From NCBI GenBank assembly GCA_009731375.1, contig BJOX01000003.1:41630-105629 (forward strand): 64,000 nt of DNA, written 5' to 3'. The DNA is from Paulinella micropora. Lineage: Eukaryota > Cercozoa > Imbricatea > Euglyphida. Made by a program: the position numbers and the translations under genes. A model generated the notes under the pieces. That model made no database searches, was not told the origin of the DNA, and was given only the letters and a program-made list of their open reading frames with translations. This document shows positions 10,849-24,896 of this stretch, in pieces (the stretch's first letter is position 1; every line of letters begins with the position of its first letter).

Positions 10849-11135
10849 CATGCGTGTATGTATGTATGTATGTATGTACGTATGTATGCATGTATGTATC
10901 TATGTATGTATGTATGTATGTGTGTATGCATGTATGTAAGTATGTATGTATGTATGCATGTATGTATGTATGTATGTATGTATGTATCTATGCATGTATG
11001 TATGTATGTATGTACGCATGTATGTATGAATGTGTGTGTATGTGTGTATGTGTGTATGTATGTAGGCATGTATGTATGTATGTATGTATGTTTGTATGTT
11101 TGTTTGTATGTATGTATGTATGTATGTATGTATGC
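10849..11135. repeat. (TATG)n tetranucleotide array
   Basis: An imperfect TATG array with interspersed CATG, TATC and GTG variants. Its long Met/Tyr/Val/Cys frames are not coding. The flanking 10573-10848 and 11136-11295 contain no recognisable gene. Confidence 0.92.
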
Positions 11136-11296
11136 ATGTAGGATATATGCTTGCATGCATTTATCGTCAGTAGGTATACACATATGTATGTAACCCAAAG
11201 GTATGTACAAAGGTATGACTGTATGACTGTATGCACGTAAGTGCGAATGATGCGCTCACACATGTTTGCATAAGCGCATGTACATGCACGCACCGT

Positions 11297-13735
<2,439 letters not shown>

Positions 13736-14850
13736 CAGACTAGTATGCAGACAATTTTGAAGCACTCTCCAAGCGTGCACTGACAGATTATGCTGCATGT
13801 AAAGGACCGGTGCACACGGCTGATGGCCTCCTGGACGGACCCTGCCGCCTTGATGTGGTTGTCCTGCACGCCCCATGCACTCTTTTCTTTACCAGCTCTT
13901 GACACACTGGCACTGCGCATCCCATGGCGCTCTCTTTCTTGCTCACTGCACGAGGGAACACGACTTGTTGTCTCCCCTCTAAATGACCCTGCTCTGTTAC
14001 ATCTCACGCGTCTGTTCAATAAGACTCTACACCAGGGCTGGCTGACTGCAGGGTGGCCAGCCATCGGGCACAGACCAGCTAGCCCGACGCAGGAGCTACC
14101 TGGTCCAGCAGCCACCCAGGTGCGCGACGGCATCTCACCGCTATGAAAATTTCCTCCAGTCCCAGGCCCCGCTTGCCCCCCTGCTCACCTTTCCATCTGA
14201 TCGCTCTTGACCATCCTCTTCCCATCCCAACACTCTTAAACATGTGTTCTCTGTCTCTTCCTCCCCCTCCGCCCCCCCACTTCTTTTTTCCCGGGACGTG
14301 TGCCCTCTTCTCTCTTCATTATATGACTCTGCACTTTATATAGTTTCTACAACATTCAGGAAATCGCAGAGAAACGCGTCCTGACCTTGATCAGGACCAT
14401 ATCATACAGTCCCACGCGGTGGTTGGTGCCCCCGCCCAGTTTTACGGCCAGCTGCCAGCACACCCATCCATACAACTTTGGCCACCAGCATCAACGGATA
14501 AACGAGCGGGCGGCTCGGGATGCAGGGCAAGAGAATGCGAAAGCAGGTGGCGCCTTGGTGCAGGACGGACAACACACCGCAAGGCGCACTCTGTCTCCTG
14601 TCTCTGCCTGGCCGCATGGCGTGGCACCTTGTCCAGCAGTCGCAGGCCAGGCACCGTCTTTCGCGTGTCTGCCAAGCAGGCCAGCACAGCACCAAACGCC
14701 ACACAGCGCCTTCAACGCCGCCAGACAAAACAGAGACACAGCGCTGAAACAGGCAGGAAAAGGGGACCTAAAATCTTGGCGCGATGCGGCCCCACCGCGT
14801 CCTGCACAGCAGCCGCATGCGCTCACATTTATACATATACATGTGAATAT
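13736..14850. other. Unassigned GC-richer sequence, possible unrecognised gene remnants
   Basis: Frames are open on both strands (118 codons plus at 13790-14146, 132 codons minus at 13735-14133, 179 codons plus at 14387-14926). None has a motif I can name, and the overlapping opposite-strand frames suggest base composition rather than coding. No splice-consistent model stood out. Confidence 0.3.
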
Positions 14851-14925
14851 ATTATACATATATATATATATAACATACATAAATATATATATGTATATTA
14901 CATATATATATATATATATATTGTA
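14850..14925. repeat. (AT)n microsatellite
   Basis: A TATA-type dinucleotide run interrupted by ACATAC. Confidence 0.9.
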
Positions 14926-15239
14926 ACAAGACAGATATATACGAGTACCATACATGAACTTAATCAAGTGTCAAATAAAATAAACAGTGCAGCACGGTAC
15001 ATACATAAGCTAAATGCCTTAATGTCGCACAAAATAGAAACTTATTTCCTTTAACAGTCAAAATGAGTATGTCTTCATATGTACGTATGCACAGCTATGT
15101 ATAATCTGATGTACATTTTTTTAGTTACATACTTGAAGACTTGATGTACAAAGCTTGTATACAGGACATGCATACATACCTGCATTTGCCTAGCGGTGGT
15201 GGCGATGCCAGACATCCTGCAAGCACACAAGCACAGCCC

Positions 15240-15293
15240 GGGGTTAGGGTTAGGGTTAGGGTTAGGGTTAGGGTTAGGGTTAGGGTTAGGGTT
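15240..15293 (+). repeat. Interstitial telomere-like (TTAGGG)n array
   Basis: About nine uninterrupted copies of GGGTTA are followed directly by CCCGCACC. The array lies in otherwise unique sequence, far from either end of the window, with ordinary sequence on both sides. TTAGGG is the telomere repeat of animals, fungi and many protists, so this also hints at the host's telomere motif. Confidence 0.95.
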
Positions 15294-16607
15294 CCCGCAC
15301 CAGAGACAGAACAAGCAAGCACAGACTTTCCCTTCACTGGATATTGATTGCTCATGTTATTATCTCCGAAAACATATTTACGAACATTACATACAGCCAT
15401 ATATACAGCCATACATACAGAATTTATGTATGATGCAGCCATGCAGATACAGAATGCATGTATATGTATGCATGCATGTATGTATGTATGCATGTATGTA
15501 TGTATGCATGTATGTATTCATGCGTGTACAGATTGTACATATCTATACATCACGCATGCAAAAATGCATGTGTAAATTTGTGTACACGTACGTATTTATG
15601 TGTTTGAGAGTGTATGTATGTTCACTTGAATGCTACGTATGTGCGTATATTTATGTATGAATGCAAGCGTGAATGTACGAATACATGTCGCATGTTTGTC
15701 CATGTGAGTTTGTAAGGAAAGGGCTGTTAGGCAGGGCTTGTGGGCTCTGTTACACGCAGCTTACATAGCACGCACGCAAGATGGTCGATTGTGCGGGCTG
15801 TGGAAGGTGACCTCTGCAGCATATTCAGAGCAAGGCGCTCCGCCACCACAATTGAGTATGCTGAACCTAAGCCAGAACACAGCTGACCACCGCGACGACA
15901 CGAGCTCCATGTTCATCACAGGCACAACTCGTCAATCTTGAGTCAAGTACCTTCGACTGTCCCGAAGTATTCTCCCTTAGAAATGCGATCTCCATCTTTC
16001 TTGGACCAATTCACAACAAGTTGCTTGTCCACCTAGGCACAGCGGTGTGCAGTGCGGCTTGGCAGGCTGTGCTGGCCTAGACCATTTCGAACACCATCGT
16101 TGCCACCCCCAACCCAGCCAATACCCCTGCCCAAGCCGACAGCGGAAGCACAAGTTAATGCTCTGCAGACAGTGGTGAAAACCTGTTTCTTTGGCCAGGA
16201 ACCTGGCGATGGCTACATGGGCACAAGTAGTACAGAGCAAGACGAGCCGACAGCAAGTGCGATGCACCTGGACGCGACTGGCCGAGGATGGCCAGCGACG
16301 TGACGTCTCCGCCTTGCACTACCGAGCAGCCAGCATGCCATGGCGGCACATCGAGCACGAGCACCCACCGTCTTCATCGAGCGCGTTGGCAATTATTTTT
16401 TGCAGCGCAGGCCTCGTGATCATGTGTACCTTAGCAATCGTAAGGCATGTGCTTCGTTCATGTTTGTGACTGGGTGCGTCCCCCCCGCCCAACCCACCGG
16501 CAAATCCGACCCATGACCGATAAATGTACTTTGTACCAACCAGAAGAAGCTTGGAGCTCATGCTTGTAGCATATGAGGCCCACCACTCATCCTTGATACC
16601 GATAAGA
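15294..16607. other. Unassigned sequence with a short CATG/TATG run
   Basis: A CATGTATG-type run sits at about 15455-15520. The remainder (15520-16607) has only short frames, for example 83 codons plus at 16052-16303, without recognisable motifs. Confidence 0.35.
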
Positions 16608-16639
16608 TTTTCTCTCTCTCTCTCTCTCTCTCTCTGTCC

Positions 16640-16730
<91 letters not shown>

Positions 16731-17155
16731 ACACACACACAACAAACAACACACGACACACAACACACACACACACACACAAACACACAGATACACACAC
16801 ACACACACAAACACACACAGATACACACACACACACACACCACACACACACACAACACACACACACAACACACACACAACACACACAACACACACAAACA
16901 AGACATACACACAAACGCACACAAGCACACAAACAGACAACGCAAAACACACAAACACAACAACAAACAACACACACCACACAACACACACAAACAATAC
17001 ACACACAAACGCACAACACACACACAACACACACAACACACACAACACACACAACACACACAACACATACAACTCACACAACACACACAAACAAGACATA
17101 CACACAACACACACAACACACACACACACACAGACAACACACACAGACACACAAT
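16608..17155. repeat. (CT)n, (CTTT)n and (AC)n compound repeat
   Basis: (CT)n and (CTTT)n at 16608-16711 run directly into an imperfect AC-rich tract (ACACACAA variants) to about 17155. The AC tract abuts the 5' truncation point of a non-LTR retrotransposon. Confidence 0.95.
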
Positions 17156-17935
17156 AGGTACAATCATCCAAAGCAACCTGTCCTTCCGTGAACATATACA
17201 ATCTATTGTGGTCCGCCTTCAACCATTTGTCCAAATTTTTCGCTATGTGAACAGACTACTTCCCACCCATATCCTCCTCCAACTCTACTATGCATATGTA
17301 TACCCCCTATTCTATATGGGGATCTGATGAATACAACACCATATTACATCCACTTATTATCATCCAAAAACGCATAGTCCGTCTGATCTGCCTCAAATCA
17401 TGGAGAACACCTACCAAACCACTTTTTGCCAAACTACGCCTACTCAACATACTTAACATGTATAAATATAGCGTATGCATGGATGCACACTCCCTTATTT
17501 ACCCAGCCTTCAAGGCTTTCCTACCCCTCCACTACAACAATATCCGACCAATTACAGCTGTTCATAACTACAACACTAGGCGATCATCAAGGAAACACAT
17601 GTACAACGACTCTAAGACTGGTCAGTACAGTAGAGCCGCACAAGCACAATGGGATAAACTACCAGAACACATCTCTTACAAAGCTGAATTCAAAACTGAA
17701 CTCAAGGCGTATCTCTTACAGCTGCAGCAATCATGACACTGCCTGCGGCCTAAAGAGGGCGTTGGACACCTTATCGTCAGATGATACCTGAGTGTTGGAC
17801 ACGTTCAGCGTTGATCACATCCTAAGCCAGAGTGTGGTTAGCCAAACCCCCTTGGGGAGTCATCTCGTGTCTTCCAGCTTTTGTGAGCGCCACCGTTATA
17901 TATACAACTGACTTGGATTATAATACCCTCAACGT
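17156..17935 (+). mobile_element. 5'-truncated non-LTR retrotransposon (RT C-terminal part), copy 1
   Basis: The first frame begins IIQSNLSFREHIQSIV and continues through YVNRLLPTHILLQLYYAYVY, then a frameshift near 17320-17335 moves the reading to IQKRIVRLICLKSWRTPTKP and onward to 17736. This is the post-catalytic thumb and C-terminal region typical of jockey/CR1/RTE-like reverse transcriptases (the order resembles that of the LPxxxLLxLYxxxxxPxLxYG and NYxTR segments). The catalytic F/YxDD region is missing because the copy is truncated at an AC repeat. A roughly 200-bp 3' UTR follows and ends in an AT-rich simple repeat at about 17935. Confidence 0.82.
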
Positions 17936-17991
17936 ATATATATATATACATATATATATATATAATATATATATATTTGTATATATATATG

Positions 17992-18023
<32 letters not shown>

Positions 18024-18229
18024 ATATATATATAATATTTATATTTACATTTATATTTATATTTATATTTATATTTATATTTATATTTATATTTATATTT
18101 ATATTATATTTATATTTATATTTATATTTATATTTATATTTATATTTATATTTATATATACACGTATATATTTAATATTATATTATATCTATACATAATT
18201 TACCTCCACCTTATTATTATTATTATTAC

Positions 18230-18314
<85 letters not shown>

Positions 18315-18324
18315 GTTATTATTA
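17936..18324. repeat. (AT)n, (TATATT)n and (ATT)n repeats
   Basis: AT dinucleotides (17936-18035), a TTTATA hexamer array (18038-18155) and (ATT)n (18211-18324) lie between the RT copy and a SINE copy. The short bridge TACCTCCACCTT at about 18200 recurs in reverse complement (AAGGTGGAAGT) at 20338 and 20438. Confidence 0.9.
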
Positions 18325-18391
18325 CTCCCCTCACGGGTGAGACGATGGAGGCGCATGTGCAGATTTGCATCAGCCATTGACAGAGAAGCAC
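18325..18391 (+). mobile_element. SINE family A, 3' fragment
   Basis: The sense strand here is plus: CTCCCCTCACGGGTGAGACG, GGAGGCGCATGTGC and CCATTGACAGAGAAGCAC, followed directly by (ATT)n at 18392-18526. It matches the 3' third of the full-length copies at 61247-61514 and 63503-63770, and is also preceded by (ATT)n. Confidence 0.85.
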
Positions 18392-18402
18392 TATTATTAT
18401 TA

Positions 18403-18529
<127 letters not shown>

Positions 18530-18535
18530 TATGTA

Positions 18536-18800
18536 TATGTATATGTATATATATATATTACCTTTTATGTCATTTCATTTTTACTTCTATTTCTTCTTTA
18601 TTTTATCTTTATTTTATTTTTAAATACTTTCAATCTACTTTTATTTTATTTTAATATTTTTAATAATTTAATTTTCATTATTATTAATAATTTGAGAAGT
18701 AGGTCACTACCATCTAGTTAAATCAATAGCTCTTCAGCTAACGATTTGTATGGATGACCAGAAGTTAAATTAACTTCATTAAATCGAAGCCTAGGCTAGT
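18536..18800 (+). mobile_element. Retroposon family B copy (left arm of a large inverted repeat)
   Basis: It contains GATTTGTATGGATGACCAGA and TTAACTTCATTAAAT, the sense-strand core of family B. Together with the AT-rich part from 18536 it is an imperfect reverse complement of 19803-20060, giving arms of roughly 250 bp about 1 kb apart. Confidence 0.7.
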
Positions 18801-19316
18801 TAGGGTTAATAGGAAAGAACAAGCCACTTGAACGAAAGCCTCGAGGTGCCACCCGCGGCCGGGTGCCAGACTTTAGCGCAAGTTGCAAGAAGTACAGAGA
18901 TTGAAGCGGCCCCCTTCACATACTTTTTTGTTGTCTCATTTCTTGCAAGAAGGGCCCCATTCACGAATTAAACAATTGAATTGACCATGAATTCTTTGGT
19001 GTTCTGTTCTCTCTCGGTCAGACGATTCTAATACTCAACTAGGGAGAAGAGGGTTCGATGCCCACGCGCATTGCGCGGAAGTGCGAGTTACACTATCATA
19101 GCGTGACAATAACGGTATTCGGAAAAGCTCGTTAACTAGATAAAATGATAGCAGAAGTATAACGCGTCGTTTTGCGTTCTACCAGCGGAGCGTGATTTTG
19201 ATTCCGAAAAGCTCACACTTAACTAGAAATGAAATCGAAAAGTACTTAGCTAGATCAGCAGTGATACTTATAAGAATAGCCAACAACAATACTACTACCG
19301 TTACGGCTACTTCCAC
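18801..19316. other. Unique spacer between the inverted arms
   Basis: No reading frame of note. GGGTTCGATGCCC at about 19048 looks like a tRNA T-loop / B box, but I could not fold a tRNA around it. Confidence 0.3.
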
Positions 19317-19552
<236 letters not shown>

Positions 19553-19803
19553 ATTCCTTTCTTGCTTGACCAAGAGCGTAGTGTTCGGGACTATGAGGCA
19601 GCTCCACCATGCAGCAGGCGCTGACGTGGATGAGCCAGCAGACGAGGAAGGTGAGGAAGAGGTGGAAGAAGAAGAGGAGGAAGAAGAGGATGGAGAGGAA
19701 AAGGAAGAAGAAGAAGATGACGAAGAGGAAGAGGAGGGAGAGGAAGGAGAGGAGGATGAGGTGTGCTTAGTTTCAAGAATTGCACCGCGGTCTNNNNNNN
19801 NNN

Positions 19804-20060
19804 ATTTAATGAAGTTAAGAAATTTAACCTCTGGTCATCCATACAAATCGTTAGCTCAAGAGCTATTGATTTAACTGGATAGTGACCTACTTCTCAAATT
19901 ATTAAGAAAAATGAAAAATTAATTTGTTAAAATATTAAAATATTAAAATAAAATAGATTGAAAATTATTAAAATAAAATAAAAATCAAATTAAAATAAAA
20001 TTAAAATTAAAATAAAGTAAAATGAAATGAAAAAAGGTAAAATATTATGTATATGCATTG
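19804..20060 (-). mobile_element. Retroposon family B copy (right arm of the inverted repeat)
   Basis: The plus strand carries TTTAATGAAGTTAAG, CTCTGGTCATCCATACAAAT and AGCTATTGATTTAACT, which are the antisense of family B. It begins right after a 10-N gap (19794-19803). The AT-rich extension to about 20060 is complementary to 18536-18660. Confidence 0.7.
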
Positions 20061-20504
20061 CATATATATATGTATATATATATATATGTATGCAAAAATA
20101 TATATATATTATATATTATATATTATATATACATATATATGTATGAAGTTAATAAAAAATATTAAAATAATCTGTTGTGAAATTAGAGTAAAGTTCTAGC
20201 TTCGTGGAAATATATATATATATATTATATATATACATTGTATACATATATTTATATATATATTATATATATATTTTTATTATATATACATATATATTAT
20301 ATAATATATATATAATACATATATATGTAATAAAAGAAAAGGTGGAAGTGAATATACATAAAAATAATATATGTATATATATATTTATATATATATAATA
20401 TATATATATTATATATGTATATATATAATAAAAGAAAAGGTGGAAGTAAATATATATAAAAAAAATATATGTATATATATATAATATATACATGTATATA
20501 TGTA
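20061..20504. repeat. AT-rich simple repeats with a roughly 100-bp tandem unit
   Basis: TATA-type repeats contain two copies of TAATAAAAGAAAAGGTGGAA (about 20327 and 20427), each followed by AATATA and AT dinucleotides. Confidence 0.85.
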
Positions 20505-20811
20505 CGTTGAAAGTATTATAATCCCATTCAGTTGTATATATAACGGTGGCGCTCACAAAAGCTTGAAGACACGAGGTGACTCCCTAAAGAGGGGGTTTGG
20601 CTAACCACACTCCGGCGGATGTGATTAACGCTTAACTTGTTCCACACTCAGGTATCATCTGATGATGAAGTGTCCAACGCCCTCTTAAGGCCCGTAGGCA
20701 GTGTCAGGATTGCTGCAGGTGTAAGAGACACGCCTTGAGGTCATTTTTGAATTCAGCTTTGTATGAGATGTCCCTCAGACGTTCTGGCAGCTTATCCCAT
20801 TGTGCTTGTAT
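20505..20811 (-). mobile_element. Non-LTR retrotransposon 3' fragment, copy 2
   Basis: It is antisense to the last 300 bp of the copy at 17156-17935: matching words include AACGGTGGCGCTCACAAAAGC, AGGTATCATCTGATGATGAAG and GGCAGCTTATCCCATTGTGC. The 3' end abuts AT repeats, and the 5' truncation abuts (ACT)n at 20812-20990. Confidence 0.85.
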
Positions 20812-20848
<37 letters not shown>

Positions 20849-20849
20849 G

Positions 20850-20893
<44 letters not shown>

Positions 20894-20911
20894 GCAGTAG
20901 TAGTGCTACTT

Positions 20912-20990
<79 letters not shown>
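20812..20990. repeat. (ACT)n microsatellite
   Basis: ACT trinucleotides with a short GCAGTAGTAGTGC inversion at about 20893-20906, where the strand sense of the repeat flips and returns. Confidence 0.95.
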
Positions 20991-20991
<1 letters not shown>

Positions 20992-20994
20992 GGG

Positions 20995-21250
20995 CCTACG
21001 CCTTCGATTTCATGAAATTGCTTGTACGAATACTAGTGACCTCTGGTCATCCATACAAATCTTTAGCTCAAGAGCTATTGATTAATTAGATGGTGACCCC
21101 AATCATTATTATTGAAATAATAAGTAAGATAATATAATAAAATATTAAATAAAATAATGAAGTAATAGAATATCAAAATATATAAGAAAACTCAAATGAT
21201 TAAAGTAAAGCGGGGTTAATATTAAAATTAACCTTGAAATTAATCGTCTT
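20995..21250 (-). mobile_element. Retroposon family B copy
   Basis: The plus strand reads CTTCGATTTCATGAAATTGC, then the conserved TGACCTCTGGTCATCCATAC and AGAGCTATTGATTAATTAG, then an AT-rich tail. It is diverged from the 45-48 kb copies but clearly the same family. It starts at the end of an (ACT)n run rather than (CTT)n. Confidence 0.75.
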
Positions 21251-21358
21251 AGGATTTTAAAAACTAATCAATAAATATTATTATTTTTTTTTTTAAATCG
21301 CTTGATCATAGTTTGTCTTTACGTCTCTCTCTTTTTTTCTTATATGAAACCTTGCTTG

Positions 21359-21396
<38 letters not shown>

Positions 21397-21542
21397 GTGT
21401 GTGTGTGTATATATGTATACATATTATATATATATATGTAAGTATATATATGATGAAAGAAGAAAGATGTGATAGGTAGGGAAAGGTAATGCACAGTCAA
21501 GAAACATTAAACGTAGGGACGTTAAAGGTTTCTTTCTTCGAG
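21251..21542. other. AT-rich spacer with (TA)n
   Basis: (TA)n with TGTG interruptions lies at 21358-21450. No gene is seen. Confidence 0.5.
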
Positions 21543-22160
21543 GTCGGTTGGGGTTATAAAGTCATATACAATTCACTCGCAAAAGCTGGAAGACTCGAGG
21601 TGACTTCCCAAGGGGCTTTGGCCGACCACAATCTGGGCTAAGGATGTGATCAACGCTTAAGTCCCGCACTCAGGTATCGCCTGATGACGAAGTGTCCGAC
21701 GCCCTCTGAAGCCCGTAGGCGGTGCCAGCGTTGCTGCAAATGCAGGAGATACGTCTTGAGTTAGTTTTTGAAATCAATTTTGTATGCAATGTCCCTCAGA
21801 CGTTCTGGCAGCTTATCCAATTGTGCTTGTGCGGCTCTACTATACTGCCCAGTCGTTGAGTCGTTGTACATATGTTTCTTTGATGAGCGCCTAGTGTTGT
21901 AATTATGTACAGCAGTAATTGGTCAGATGTTGTTGTAGTGGAGAGGTAGGAAGGCTTTGAAGGTTGGGTACACAAATGAATGCGCATCCATGCGTGCACT
22001 ATATCTATATATATTACGCATGTTAAGAAGGCGTAGTCTGGCAAAAAGTGGTTTGGTAGGCGTTCTCCAAGATTTTAGGCAGATCAACCGAACTAAACGC
22101 TTTTGAATGATGGTGAGTGGGTGTTTGATTGTATTATGGGCATCGTATCCCCAGATCTAA
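21543..22160 (-). mobile_element. Non-LTR retrotransposon, copy 3 (longer, degenerate)
   Basis: It is antisense to 17340-17935: the translation of the minus strand at 21796-22044 matches the C-terminal RT region of copy 1 with many substitutions (LRLLNI-like, HYNN-like and YNTRR-like segments in broken frames). The 5' truncation point lies at AGATC, directly before a (TAATAC)n array at 22161. Confidence 0.8.
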
Positions 22161-22973
22161 TACTAATACTAACACTAATACTAATACTAATACTAATACT
22201 AATACTCATACTAATACTGATACTAATACTAATACTGATACTGATACTAATACTAATACTAATATTAATACTAATACTAATACTTATACTTATACTAATA
22301 CTAAAACTGATCTGATACTGATACTGATACTGATACTGATACTAATACTGATACTAATACTAATACTGATACTAATACTAATACTAATACCAATACTAAT
22401 ACGAATACTTATTCTAATACTAACACTAATACTAATACTGATTCTGATACTAATAGATTCTAATACCAATACTAATACTAATGCCAATGCTAATTGCTAA
22501 TGCTAATACGAATACTAATACTAATACTAATACTAATATTATGACTAATACTAATATTAATACTAATACTAATACTAATACTAATACTAATCTAATACTA
22601 ATCGTGACGATGGTGGTTTTGTTTGCTGCTGCTGTTGTTGTTGTTGTTGTTGTTGTTGCTTTGTTGTTGCTTTGTTGTTGTGTGATACTAATACTAATAC
22701 TGATACTAATACTAATACTAATACCAATACTAATACGAATACATACTTATTCTAATACTAACACTAATACTAATACTGATTCTGATACTAATAGATTCTA
22801 ATACCAATACTAATACTAATGCTAATGCTAATTGCTAATGCTAATACGAATACTAATACTAATACTAATACTAATATTATGACTAATACTAATATTAATA
22901 CTAATACTAATACTAATACTAATACTAATCTAATACTAATCGTGACGATGGTGGTTTTGTTTGCTGCTGCTGC

Positions 22974-23007
<34 letters not shown>

Positions 23008-23010
23008 GCT

Positions 23011-23050
<40 letters not shown>

Positions 23051-23055
23051 CATCG
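22161..23055. repeat. (TAATAC)-type array and (TTG)n with an internal 338-bp duplication
   Basis: TAATAC/TGATAC hexamer-like repeats run to about 22600, then GTGACGATGGTGGTTTTG and (TTG)n to about 22680. The whole order then repeats (ATTCTAATACTAACACTAAT at 22411 and 22749), ending in a longer (TTG)n at 22976-23051. Confidence 0.9.
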
Positions 23056-23353
23056 TCATCATCGTCGTCGTCGTCGTTCTTGTCGTTCTTGTCGTTGTTG
23101 TCGCCGTCAACGTCCTTATTGCTGCTGCTGTTGCCTTGTTTTTGATAATGTTTGACTTTTTAGCTTTGTAGTTTTTGTTGCTGTGGATGTCTTATGATGT
23201 GCTGGTGTGCTTGTACAGTTGCTGTGGTGAAGCGACGTCCGTTAAGTGCAAATGGAGCAGGTCAATAGCAAGCATGCACTTCTTGCTGCACATGCAACAT
23301 GCATGCAATGGACCTCATGCACATGACAGGTGTAACATTGTGTTGCTCGTTAG
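23056..23353 (+). other. Probable 5' region of TIM17 (exon 1 not resolved)
   Basis: TIM17 proteins start some 5-12 residues before the R-E/T-P-C-P motif, so a short first coding exon must lie upstream of 23354. One candidate is ATG at 23187 giving MSYDVL and a GT donor at 23205, which would join in phase; other choices are possible. Confidence 0.3.
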
Positions 23354-23473
23354 ACGCCATGCCCTCACCGGATTGTTGACGATGCTGGCTCAGCGTTTGC
23401 CATGGGGGCCATCGGCGGCAGGTGACACATAAAAAAAATTCCCCTTCAACATTGTCTGTCCCTTCATCCCATT

Positions 23474-23528
<55 letters not shown>

Positions 23529-23758
23529 CGCTCGCTCGCTCGCTTGCTTGCTCTGTCTGCGTGCGTATGCTTCTCTCGTTGGACCCGAAAAATGTCACAT
23601 CGTGTGCATGGATAGCGTTTGGCACGGTGTCAAGGGTCTCAAGAACTCTCCCAAAGGCATGCGCTTCAGGGGCAGCATGGAGGCGGTGGTGCTCAGGGCC
23701 CCCACACTCGGAGGTCCTTGCACATTTCACCATAAGATCTGTCTTCATGCGACCACCC

Positions 23759-23798
<40 letters not shown>

Positions 23799-24226
23799 CT
23801 TCCTCACTCTCTCTCTCTTCTTCCTCGTGCTCTCATCTAGGCAACTTTGCGGTGTGGGGTGGGCTGTTCTCCATGTTCGACTGCGGCTATGCGGGGCTGC
23901 GCAACCGACACGACCCCTGGAACAGCATCATGGCCGGCGCCTCCACCGGCGGACTACTGGCCTGCCGCGGTCCGCCGAAGGACACCAGAATTAAAGCAAA
24001 AACAAAACCAGACAAAACAAACAAAAACTATGATATATATGTATAGATATACATAATATTAAAANNNNNNNNNNNNNNNNNNNNNNNNNNNNNNNNNNNN
24101 NNNNNNNNNNNNNNNNNNNNNNNNNNNNNNNNNNAAAAAAAACCAGAAAGAAAACCAGAAAGAAAGAAAAAGAAAGAAAGAAGCGACGAGAAAAAAAGAA
24201 GCAAGCAAGAAAGCAAGCAAGCAGGC

Positions 24227-24274
<48 letters not shown>

Positions 24275-24345
24275 AGGAAAGAAAGCAAGCAAGAAAGCAA
24301 GCCAGCAAGCCAGCCAGCCAGCAAGCCAGCAAGCAAGCAAGAGTA

Positions 24346-24380
<35 letters not shown>

Positions 24381-24896
24381 GAAGAAAGAAAGGAAGGAAG
24401 GGAGAAAACAAGGAAAGGAAAGAAAGAAAAGAAAAGAAAGAAGCCGAGGTATTAAACCTAAAAACTGCACACATGGAGGGGCCATGCATTCTGCAAGGAT
24501 GCGTTATATGTAATACTTAGGGTGATAGATGTAAGCATGTACATATCATGATGTTAGACACGACGGTTTTAAGCAGCAGAGACGCATGTTTGGTGGTGTT
24601 TGGTGTCAGCTGGTTGGAAAGTGATGTTGAAGAACGCAGCCGTGGGCGGGGTCTTACTCGGTCTCATCGAGGGCCTGGGCGTCATCATGCAAAAAATGCT
24701 TACTCCTCAACCTCCAACTCTCCAACCACCGATGCCGCTCTCTGCTCCACCGCGCAGTCTACAACCGAGCGTGTTTGCTGCCAGCGAGGAACCTATACCC
24801 GCACTAAGCGACGAGCTGGGTGAGAGCTTGTTGGACGATAAAAGCTTTCAGGGCTATGACTTTGCCGACGATAATGATCTTCTTGGTGAGGAATGA
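23354..24896 (+). CDS. TIM17: Mitochondrial inner-membrane translocase subunit Tim17 (exons 2-5, 5' end missing)
   Basis: Tim17 is a core subunit of the TIM23 complex that moves presequence proteins across the mitochondrial inner membrane. Four exons join in phase with GT-AG borders: 23354-23421 ([20 protein letters not shown]), 23616-23713 ([20 protein letters not shown] and RAPTLG), 23841-23969 ([33 protein letters not shown]) and 24610-24896 ([19 protein letters not shown], then a tail). Junction codons AG|C, G|GC and G|CT restore S, G and A exactly where known Tim17 proteins align. The family signatures R-I-V-D-D, G-G-x-x-W/F-x-x-x-[11 protein letters not shown] and D-P-W-N-S-I are intact, giving four predicted membrane segments. 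The C-terminal tail of about 65 residues is Pro-rich then acidic. Introns 2 and 3 carry (CT)n; intron 4 carries (AAAG)n and a gap at 24065-24134. It appears functional. Confidence 0.94.
24135..24445. repeat. (AAAG)n / (AAGC)n repeat inside the last TIM17 intron
   Basis: AAAG and AAGC/CAGC tetramers follow directly after a gap of unknown true length. The repeat lies wholly within the intron, between the donor at 23970 and the acceptor at 24608-24609. Confidence 0.92.

Noticed and set aside
19040-19075. Possible tRNA gene around GGGTTCGATGCCC
   Set aside because: The T-loop-like word is present, but no matching T stem, acceptor stem or A box could be placed around it.
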